A DNA stretch of 64,000 bases from Chrysomallon squamiferum (Eukaryota > Mollusca > Gastropoda > Neomphalida > Peltospiridae): assembly GCA_012295275.1 (NCBI GenBank), contig CM022672.1, forward strand, positions 19,473,394 through 19,537,393. Reading direction: 5' to 3'. Positions 56,367-64,000 of the stretch are shown piece after piece. Each line of letters starts with the position of its first letter. Position 1 is the stretch's first letter. The translations under genes were made by a program, and so were the position numbers. The notes beneath the pieces are model-generated. The model did no database searches. It was not told the origin of the DNA and saw nothing but the letters and a program-made list of their open reading frames with translations.

Positions 56367-57583
56367 ATATATCTTTCTCAGCATTCTCCGAATGTAACTA
56401 AATAATAGCAAAAATCTGCTTATTTTAAAAAGTCTCAGCTTTCAATATTTTTCAATTTGTTGTAAATGTTCATCTTCATTTCTTTCAATATTGGCTGTCA
56501 CTTTGTTATGTTAGTACAATAAACTGAATCATCCATTCATCTGCCTCCAGTCATGTGATTATCTGCTTGTGCATTGCTTGCAGCAATTTAACTCTCAGGT
56601 CAAGGTCCTAAACTGATGCAAGAATATTTTCACACCCTTTGAAGTGCATTTATTAAAGTCTGATAAATCAACATAAAAACTACACTATTATATTTTGATG
56701 TTCATCAGATGTTTGGGATTTGACAAGAATTTATGTTTGCTGAAAGCAGTGTGTGCCTAAATCATAATTATGAGGTTATTGTTAATTTTTTTGTTTTTTG
56801 TTATCTTTTTCTGAAACTTTATTTACATTTCAGTGAAAATTAAATTATTCTGAACCAAAATTCTGAATTTTATTTATGATGATGACGACATTAGCCTTCA
56901 TGAATTAGTTAATCGAGGTCTAGATGTGTAGAAAAGAATTCTCAATTTTTAGTACTATAAATTATTTTTATGTTTCTGTTTAATACATGCATTGTATTGA
57001 TGTTTTGAATATTTTATTCAGTTTGATCAGAACTTATAGGAACTGCATATTTTACTGAGTTGATTTAGTTGCACAAAAAAAAAAAAAAAAAAAAAATAAA
57101 AAAGCGTTTGTACAAAAATATATAAATAATAAATATGAAGGTTGTTGTGTTTGAGTAAAGTTTTAGTTTCTAAAAATGTATTGAAAAAAGATTAGTTAAA
57201 AGAGTTGTTCAGAGATCTTTTATTCTTATTTAATCTATAATGATTTCTTAAAATAATAATAATAATAATCCTGTTTCACCATACCCTTGCTATAAGTATT
57301 AAAATTATTGTCATATTTCCTATACATTTATAATCATATAACGCATATTCTGTCTCAGATTAAGCCTTCAAAAACTAGAGCACCTTTCACCTGTTAAAAA
57401 GAAACGGTGTCGCGATAACAAATCTTAAATTAAGATTAAGATTTAATCTGTCATGTAATGAAATTAAATAAATGTTAAAGTACTTAACAAAACGCACCTG
57501 TCTCCTATCCAGTCATGGAACTGAATTTCTCCAGCTGTTGTTGCTGCTTTAAAATTTGGAAAAAGATCTCCAAGATTCACCAT
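48767..57583 (-). CDS. Peroxiredoxin 6 (1-Cys peroxiredoxin), complete
   Basis: Six coding exons in transcript order: 57583-57498, 53179-53023, 52462-52319, 51862-51789, 51189-51117, 48895-48767. They total 663 bases, 220 residues plus TAG, close to the 224 of the human protein, with GT-AG introns and matching phases. The peroxidatic cysteine is C44 in TPVCTTE, with family-conserved H36 (FSHP) and R128 (TAR). Prx6 reduces hydrogen peroxide and phospholipid hydroperoxides in the cytosol using glutathione, and the family is bifunctional with a phospholipase A2 site. That triad is present as H23, S29 and D136, but the lipase-type motif reads GDSWA rather than GDSWG. The human-type C91 position is not cysteine; two other cysteines occur (IALSCDS, GNKCMVV). 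The start has A at -3 and G at +4 with an in-frame TGA three codons upstream. Intron 1 is 4.3 kb and carries a MITE. The identity is secure. Confidence 0.97.
53247..53576 (+). mobile_element. TA-flanked MITE, copy 1 (330 bp)
   Basis: The termini read CAGGTACTGGGCCAATTATC on the left and, reverse-complemented, CAGGTACCGGACCAGTTATC on the right. TA dinucleotides flank both ends (53245-53246 and 53577-53578). The same element occurs at 58408-58738 in the opposite orientation. CAG termini plus a TA target duplication fit a non-autonomous Tigger/pogo or Tc1-mariner type element. It lies in PRDX6 intron 1, 67 bases upstream of exon 2. Confidence 0.9.
53700..53778 (-). repeat. tRNA-like sequence, possible SINE head or tRNA pseudogene
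   Basis: On the minus strand the segment contains TTAATTAGTTGGCAGAAC, resembling a tRNA D-arm with the A box, and about 30 bases later ATGGTTCAAATCCTC, resembling the T-arm with the B box. A run of about 11 A follows almost at once. Arm pairing looks poor, so a functional tRNA is unlikely. It lies in PRDX6 intron 1, 124 bases from the MITE. Confidence 0.4.
54770..56300 (+). repeat. Diverged direct repeats in PRDX6 intron 1
   Basis: Three decayed copies lie near 54770-55000, 55310-55680 and 56030-56300. Copies 1 and 2 share CATTAC-TATACTGAA-GCA, TATGAAGGAAT, ATTTTCAACT and TTTTGCATTA. Copies 2 and 3 share TGACCATGACC, TTTCTATTAACAA and AAATCAGACAAT. The CA array at 55763 and GGGCC-containing sequence at 55816-55910 lie between copies 2 and 3. 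Confidence 0.6.
55763..55805. repeat. (CA)n microsatellite
   Basis: A CA array of 43 bases ending in GAGAG, in PRDX6 intron 1. Confidence 0.96.
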
Positions 57584-57830
57584 TTTGATTCACTAACTAA
57601 AGAATTAGGTACAACCAGACGTTACAACCCAAGCTAAACGTGGCCCGACTTGCTTCAGTAACCTCGATCTCTTCAGCGACGATAACCAGCATATCAATGT
57701 CACGTGATTGTACTTTTTGTAGGGCGCCCGTTGGCCGCTTGCGATCAAATCAATGTATAATACGTTCAGCAAATGCTCTGTTGTCCCGTTACTGTAGTAG
57801 AAAGTGTGATCATTATTCATAAGCACGATC
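57584..57830 (-). promoter_or_regulatory. PRDX6 5' UTR and probable promoter
   Basis: The DNA just upstream of the PRDX6 start codon is GC- and CpG-richer than its surroundings. It contains GTCACGTGAT (57699-57708), an E-box-type decamer also present upstream of NOS1AP. I looked for an antioxidant response element (TGACnnnGC) on both strands and saw none in this interval. Confidence 0.45.
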
Positions 57831-58041
57831 TGATTATAAACTTGACAAAATAAGGGACGTAGGTTGTATTTGAATATAATTAAATGTATTTATCAAACGC
57901 GTGATTAATTTGCCTGTCGTTTGTTCTGTAAATTATAATGACTTCGTACAAAATAAACAATTAAAAAATAAAATATGACATGTTTATAAGAAAATCTAAT
58001 GTTACATTAGGATATTTCGCAGAATTTTAAAAATTTTTTAA

Positions 58042-58042
58042 A

Positions 58043-58085
<43 letters not shown>
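58042..58085. repeat. (ATT)n array, possible 3' tail of the retrotransposon relic
   Basis: On the minus strand this is an AAT array about 115 bases past the last recognisable retrotransposon coding sequence. Simple-repeat tails are typical of RTE-type non-LTR elements, so this may be the element's original 3' end. It could also be an unrelated microsatellite. Confidence 0.4.
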
Positions 58086-58088
<3 letters not shown>

Positions 58089-58407
58089 GGTATTTTCAAT
58101 AATGTTCAACACTGTAGCAATAGACAATCCCATTATATTTCGGAAATAATGTATGTAAGATAGTCATAGCTAACATTTTAAATTATCAGTAGCATCATAA
58201 TCATCAATGTGCAGCCTTAGTATCACAATGCTGGGCGAAAGCCTGAACATGTTTCTAAACAGTCCCATTTGCGCTGCCTTCTGCTATTATATGGTTCCTT
58301 TCCAGTACTCCTCCATTTCATCTCTTCAACGACTCGCTGGTCACTAGATCGTTTTCCTTCGTATGGTTTCCAAGTGATGAGACGCAATTTCCATCGGTTA
58401 TCTTATA

Positions 58408-58738
58408 TAGGTACCGGACCAATTATCCGGACTCCTTGGGGCCTGAGGCAACCGGATTTCTGGATTTTCCGGTTTTCTGGTACCAATGCATCTAAATACG
58501 TAAATTATTAGGCATAAACATTTTAAAATTAAAAATATAAAGAAAATTGACGATACACAACTGTGGCGACTCGACACGTAAACAGTGCGGCGAGTGAATG
58601 AACGCCAAGTGGCTTGAAAGAGTAGTTCCGGTCTGGTGAGGACAACGCGCGCGAACTATGAAAATAGCGTCGGGAGAAAACTTCTGGTTTTCTAGTCTTT
58701 CCGGATTTCAGGACGCCGGATAATTGGTCCGGTACCTG
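58408..58738 (-). mobile_element. TA-flanked MITE, copy 2 (331 bp)
   Basis: Same family as 53247-53576, inverted. The reverse-complemented right end begins CAGGTACCGGACCAATTATC; the left end reads TAGGTACCGGACCAATTATC, with one C-to-T change in the terminal CAG. TA flanks both ends (58406-58407 and 58739-58740). It is inserted in the C-terminal coding part of the dead retrotransposon. Confidence 0.9.
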
Positions 58739-59211
58739 TATACACTGAAGGGTCATGACCAAGTCCCTTTCCGGTGTCTACTTTGCTCAGTCATATCTGT
58801 GACAGCTGTTTCTTTCTTACCTACGGGTTTATTTTTCTTTTCTAATTTATGATGTTTAATATATTTGTTTCCATCTTTGTGCGGCTGCTAATTTGTTCTT
58901 TGCTTATTCAGTTAAAGTCCATGTTTCTGCGTCATATGTCTTTGCTGGAGGTACGCATGGCATTAACTCATCTTTTCAAGCAGGTTCTGATGTTCCCCTA
59001 GAAGACACTGCAGTACTTCTTACAATTTGTTCGTCTTGGTTTTTGTCAATACCCTGTACAAGAGATGTGTCAGAATGTTGATGACATATATTAATATTGG
59101 TGGTTTTTTTTGTTTGTTTGTTGTTGTTTTTCATTTTTATTTTCATATTCACATTCAGTCCTCATTTTTCACTTTCATCAATTAACATTTCTTGTAGATT
59201 ATAATATGGTA

Positions 59212-59992
59212 TAGTAATAACACGGTTTAACGATGCAATTGGTTCCAAATTTCCGATCATTAAGTGAGGTATCATTAAGCGGGAGACTTTTTTTTTTTTT
59301 TTTTTTTTTTTAAGAATTAAAGTTAAAAACAGAGGTTATGTTGTCGCTGATGAGATTTGACATTAAAAAAAGTTAAATGAGAAATAAAACGGCAATTTAG
59401 ACATAAATGATTTAATAGATCATAGATATTAAACGAAAGGTAAATCATTTACAAATCAGTTTATACATACAGATTAAGAAAAAATTATATGCCGCTCACT
59501 GTGGATTCATTTTTCTGGGTATTGTGTTCATTTAAGACATAGATTTTCAAACTGGGGGGTCGCCAGCCTTTTTTCTGGGGGTCGCGAGATCATTTTTGAG
59601 CGAGGGTATGTTTTAGCTTTTTTCAACTTGACTTGGAAGGAGGAATAAATAAAAACGTGTAGACAGGTTTTGGACCCGTTGTAGTGAATATAGATTCCTT
59701 TTGTACAGTCTTTGGTTGATGACAATATGGTAACCGTATATATTATTGAATCAAACATTTTAAATAGGGTCATCGGTCATATTGAGTTGCTCATAAGGGT
59801 TAGTGGTATGAAAAAGGTTGAAAACCAGTGATTTAAGATATGGTATTTTGTTTCTAAAATGATTAAGGAAAGGACTTAAACACATGCATTAAACCCACAT
59901 GTACCATTTATTTCGAACAATTCATTATTAAATCTCTATTTATATAACTTGAGAAAAAAAAAAAAAAAAAATAGCGAAGCGAGGTATTACTG
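59212..59992. mobile_element. TA-flanked Tigger-like MITE carrying a nested element
   Basis: The right end reverse-complemented begins CAGTAATACCTCGCTTCGCT; the left end begins TAGTAATAACACGGTTTAAC, a diverged copy. TA flanks both ends (59210-59211 and 59993-59994). Removing the nested hAT element and its extra target copy leaves about 480 bp. It interrupts the retrotransposon relic. The terminal repeats differ at several positions, so the exact left boundary is less certain than the right. Confidence 0.7.
59538..59830. mobile_element. Nested hAT-type MITE, 293 bp
   Basis: A perfect 8-bp target duplication, ATTTAAGA, flanks it at 59530-59537 and 59831-59838. The ends read CATAGATTTTCAAACTGG on the left and, reverse-complemented, CACTGGTTTTCAACCTTTTT on the right, typical hAT-style termini. 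It has no transposase. It sits inside the TA-flanked element at 59212-59992. Confidence 0.9.
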
Positions 59993-60992
59993 TATATCAA
60001 AACCTAGAAATATGTCGTGGTAAATGGCATATTTTGGAGTTTGTTGCTTTCTTTGTGTAGGTGAAACATCATTGAGGTGTTGACGTAGATGTCTTTCAGG
60101 ATTTTGATTTACATATTTTCTAACCCTTATTTTGGGAGCGAGGTCAGCAGTGCTTCAAATGTCACCAAGTCGAAAGCAGAATGGAATTTAATTGTGGCAA
60201 TTCTCCTTTACAGTATGGATATAGTATGTCGTTATCTCCAGCTTGATCACTAAGATAATTTTCATCAAGCCTTTGACAATAATCATATGGGTCTGTAGTT
60301 CTTGAGAGCTTTCATTTCCCATCTTGAAGATTATTGTCATCTAGGCATCTGTCTTTGTTAATCAGTGTACAAGTCAGCTAGCGTAATCGAGATAGGATCT
60401 TCTTCGTTTTTTAATGTTTCAATAATTATGTGGTCTCTGCATGGTGCAATACCATATTAATGTTTATGACTGCTTTCTCCTCACATTGGTATCTTTTTCA
60501 GTGCGGTGTAAATTATGATTCTGTGTTACTGTCACATATAGCTCTGTGTAGAAATGATAATTATCATAATGATGATGATGCCATGATATACATTAAGTAA
60601 ACGTTTCACATATAATAAATTAGAAGCATATATGTATGTTTAAGTGTATTATTTACTTATTTTAAATTTCTTAGAGGTATAATATTAATTTTCTAACGAG
60701 CAAATATTAAGCTTTCGCAAACATCTTCGTGTTTTTGTACATGTATTATACCTGTATTATACGAAGATGTTTTGAAAAATTATGGTTCAAACAGCTCATG
60801 TATTGTATAATATTATATAAACACTTTGAATATTGTTCTTTTAAATGAAATTTGAGAAATATAATGTTATGTTATTTTTGTTCGTAAATATCAAGCACAG
60901 AAACAGTGACACAGATATAAAAAGACCAAAAAGGTAACTTAAGAATATTTGATTACTTGAGAATTTCATAGAATTTACTTCCAGCAGAACAC

Positions 60993-61011
60993 AAATGGCG
61001 GACCGGAAGTA
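60993..61011 (+). promoter_or_regulatory. YY1-type and ETS-type sites in the RGL promoter/5' UTR
   Basis: AAATGGCGG (60993-61001) matches the YY1 core and is followed directly by ACCGGAAGTA (61002-61011), a consensus ETS/GABP site. The pair ends about 100 bases upstream of the RGL start codon. Such pairs at transcription starts are characteristic of TATA-less housekeeping promoters in animals. Confidence 0.65.
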
Positions 61012-61112
61012 GGCTGGGTGTAAAAGTATCACACAAAAGATGTAGTAAAATTGATCAAAAGAAGATCAAACGATGTCTAAAATACGTTTTAGACTTTTGA
61101 CGTGACTAAGGA

Positions 61113-64000
61113 ATGGACACGGGGAAACCCGACAATCAGGTAATTCATATGAAAACCTTCACAGGAAATTATTTTGATCTACGTAGGTTCTAACGGAGCT
61201 GCTACTCGGTCTGTTTTCCAATATGTTATAACTGTCAGATTACACAGTTTACCGTTTTTGAGTATATTGAATTTTTAAAATAAGAATACAGAACAAATAC
61301 ATGTTCTGTTCCAGCTGATCATTAAACAAAACAACCTTCAGTGTTTTGTTTTTTTATTGTTTATAAAATATAAAGGTTCATTAACAGTCGTCCATTTTTG
61401 TTTTTCTTTTCTTTTAAGTTAATATTATTTTTATTTAAATTATTGAACTACATTTAAGTTTTTCAAATCTAAACTAGCTAGAAATACGATACACAAATAT
61501 ATATATGGTAAAAAGAGTAATCATAAAATCATAGTGAAGAATTAATGTACCTTATTCACTTTACTATATAAATCAAATAATAAAATGAAAATTTAATGCT
61601 TATTAATTTTGGTAAGGAAGAAATAGAGTATAATGTTAATATTTGTTATGTATTCATTGCTTCAGGATGATGTTACAAAATTTTGGCGCGAAGAACGAGA
61701 AGAAGGAGCTGTTTATAGTGCTTATTTGAAAAGAGTAACATATCGATCACAGGCAAGGGTAAGTTATTTGAGGTACTTTTACCTTAATATTTTTGGCACT
61801 TTTCCAAGTCCATATCTCATTTTCTATCACTGTTTTGACTGCAAAATATGCTCAAAACATAAAATTTCAAATTAACTAAATTTGCTAAATGTACTTTGGT
61901 TGTTTCAAATATATTGCATTATTTGTTATGTATTCTCAGACTTAGGTGATGATAAATTTATATAAAATAGACAGTTTATGAGCATATGAATTATGATTTC
62001 CCATTTTTTTTTTTTTTTTTTTTTGTAAAGTTTTATCACATCATCATTTCTTTCATAAAATAAGAGAAAAAAGTCTGTAAGATTAAGTAGAATTTCAAAC
62101 CTTAGCTTGTCAGTGATTTCTTTTTCACATTTTGATGAATAACTTAGTGAATAAAGCAAACATTTTACTATGGTTTATTTTTCTCAAATTACATGATTAC
62201 TTTTAGTTTAAATTTAATAAACGAACAAGATAAACAAGTTAATTAATTTTTTAATTTTTAATATTAAAGATTTCTCTTTCTATACTTCATAAATATCCAT
62301 TCATGAACTGTAAGAAATTAGGTTTACCTGTTTGAAATATTTATTATATGATGAGAATCACCTATTCCTGCAGCTTGAAGATGAGCATGACAGAGAATTT
62401 TCCCACTTAATGTGGGAGACACAGAAGATTCGTGTCATAAAAGCGGGGACATTGGAGAAACTTGTCGAGAGTTTGGCTACTGTTCGGGGGGAGCTGGACT
62501 CCACCTATGTGAACATTTTCCTTGCAACATATCGCACTTTTGCTACAGCAAGACAAGTTCTGGATCTCATAATCAGAAGGTACTAATTTCATAACTGTAT
62601 TTGTGACTAAATTTACAGTTATTATTATTGTGGTTTGTTGTTGTTAATGTTGTTGATGTTGTTTGAACCTGTTTTGCATTACATATACTGATAGGTTTGA
62701 TGACAGTACTTTGTTAATTTAAATCTTTATTTTAAAATGGTTATTAAGATAATATATAAAAAAAAATAATATTATAAATTATTTTTTTCAGATACAAAAT
62801 TTTAAAGTCTTGTTGTAAGGATGATAAAACAGAAGTTAATGAACTACAACTCAAGTAAGTTATCTCTTAATCATAATAAATATGAATTAAAAATTAAAAT
62901 CATACATATTCATAATTGTGTTTATGAATATTAAATTTTTTGACAAGCATTTCTTTTGACGAAGTCCAAAAAATGATTAAAAGTCATGATATGTTTAAAA
63001 AAATTTAAAGATGAATAAATTGAAAAATAGTCTTGAATTACACTCAATTTAAAAAATAAAACAATAAAAAAATAAAAATGCCCCCCCACAAAAAAAACAA
63101 AAAAAAAAACACTTATAAAGAAATTTATAGTAGTAGATACATATATTTAACATAACAGTAACACATTTTAGTGTTGTGTTAATTTTAAATAATTTTGAGT
63201 GATTACAGACAATGTGACTGTAACTTTCAGAACTCTGAGGTCTGTGATCTCAGTGTGGTTGGACACGTATCCTGATGATTTCAACGAAGATCCGGACTAT
63301 CCATGTCTCCATCTTCTCGAAAAGTTTGTTCAGTGTCACATACCAGACAGTGATCTTGCTGTGCGAGCTCGGCATAAGATAGAGCGTTTCAAGAAAGAAC
63401 ATGCAGGTCATGATGGTAAGAATGTTTTTTTTTTTTTTTTTTTTATCACTATTCAAATTTGAACATATTACAGTCAGAATTTGTTTTTTTTTAACCTGTG
63501 CATCTTCATTTACAGTTCAAATTAAAGATAATCAATAAATTTGTATCGTGAAGTTACATGGGTTATTTGCTTTCAGATTCTAAGAAAATGTAAACCAAAA
63601 TAAGAAATATATTTGTGGCCTTTATTCTTAGACCAGTGACTGGAATTCTGATATAACTTTTGATGGGTGTGTGGGTGTGGGTGTGGGTGTATATTCTTAC
63701 AAAAATGTAAAAGGTTGAAGTTAGACATTATTTTAGTCCATAAAAACAAGACTAGTAGGTTTCTCAATGCCATTTACCTAGTAATGATATTAGCTTGTAC
63801 TGAGATGAGCCATTGGTCATTTAGAAGCCACTTTATATTAGAAAAAATACCCTAGTTGAAAAGTAAAGATTGACATTTTAATTATTTCCAAAAGCTGAAC
63901 TAAATCAAATGGGAATACAAATATTCTGTAGAATGTATTTTAGATACAAGTCTAGTCCATTTAAAATGATCACTTTTGAATGCTGTTTATATTTTACAGG
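61113..64000 (+). CDS. RalGDS/RGL-family Ral guanine nucleotide exchange factor, 5' part
   Basis: Coding exons seen: 61113-61139, 61666-61758, 62374-62579, 62792-62854, 63231-63415, and base 64000, which follows the acceptor TTTTACAG and continues beyond the window. The visible 191 codons join in phase through GT-AG introns. Residues 14-31 include FWREEREEGAVY and LKRV, as in RGL1/RalGDS N-termini. From about residue 60 there is a RasGEF N-terminal domain: RVIKAGTLEKLVESL, then FLATYRTFATARQVLDLIIR, and in exon 5 SVWLDTYPDDF with DYPCLHLLEKFV. In the family this module packs against a CDC25 catalytic domain that loads GTP on RalA/RalB, followed by a C-terminal Ras-binding domain; both would lie to the right. 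The ATG has G at +4, and an in-frame TAA lies at 61107-61109. RGL1 is the closest by eye; the exact paralogue is uncertain. Confidence 0.95.

Larger units (their letters stand above)
58200..60450 (-). pseudogene. Dead non-LTR retrotransposon reverse transcriptase, interrupted
   Basis: Read on the minus strand, several stretches match reverse transcriptases of non-LTR elements often annotated as craniofacial development protein 2-like. Near 60400 is IETLKNEEDPISITLADLYT; near 60290, LKNYRPI; near 60165, AFDLVTFEALLTSLPK, where the Asp is the first catalytic residue; then IKILKDIY. Near 59180 is LQEMLIDES; near 58925, YDAETWTLTE; and near 58370, TWKPYEGKRS from the C-terminal region. There are many stops and frameshifts. 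The segment with the second catalytic motif (YADD type) is absent where a MITE now sits (59212-59992). A second MITE (58408-58738) splits the C-terminal part. The clade is probably RTE-like; that is inference. Confidence 0.82.

Noticed and set aside
58529-58762. Open frame of 77 codons on the minus strand
   Set aside because: It lies almost wholly inside the MITE at 58408-58738. A related frame appears in copy 1 at 53225-53464, so it reflects the repeat, not a gene.

Overview
The window is animal nuclear DNA: AT-rich, gene-poor, full of dinucleotide, trinucleotide and TATG microsatellites, with small exons separated by long GT-AG introns. The encoded proteins are standard bilaterian families. 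The microsatellite load, repeat style and protein divergence suggest a lophotrochozoan, most likely a coleoid cephalopod such as an octopus. That assignment is inference. There are no CRISPR arrays, operons or rRNA genes.

Four protein-coding genes can be rebuilt from open frames and splice sites. (1) 15743-15850 (-) is the first coding exon of NOS1AP/CAPON. Everything to its left (1-15742) is its first intron, and 15851-16550 holds its 5' UTR and probable promoter. (2) 36935-44409 (+) is a complete nine-exon gene for a 387-residue RING-H2 E3 ligase with about six MIU-like (inverted ubiquitin-interacting) motifs ahead of the RING. (3) 48767-57583 (-) is a complete six-exon 1-Cys peroxiredoxin 6 of 220 residues. 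(4) 61113 to the right edge (+) is the 5' part of a RalGDS/RGL Ral exchange factor, with the RasGEF-N domain visible; the last base of the window is the first base of its next exon.

The genes alternate in orientation: NOS1AP(-), RING(+), PRDX6(-), RGL(+). The first two promoters diverge across 20 kb of repeat-rich spacer, the RING gene and PRDX6 converge, and PRDX6 and RGL diverge across 3.5 kb. NOS1AP, PRDX6 and RGL1 all lie on human 1q23-q25, so the block may preserve ancestral linkage. No common pathway is implied.

Mobile DNA is abundant. The best-supported cases are a nested stack at 58.0-60.5 kb (a dead non-LTR retrotransposon interrupted by two TA-flanked MITEs, one of which carries a hAT MITE with a perfect 8-bp target duplication); a matching MITE in PRDX6 intron 1 in the opposite orientation; a second hAT MITE at 23.6 kb with a perfect 8-bp duplication; a 253-bp Tigger-like MITE at 35.4 kb; and the 5' end of a Tigger element with the start of its transposase in an intron of the RING gene. 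The spacer also holds tandem and inverted duplications of non-coding DNA.

The most novel candidate is the RING-H2 protein with its array of ubiquitin-binding-like motifs. No wholly new system is evident. All reconstructions were read by eye from the sequence, without database searches.
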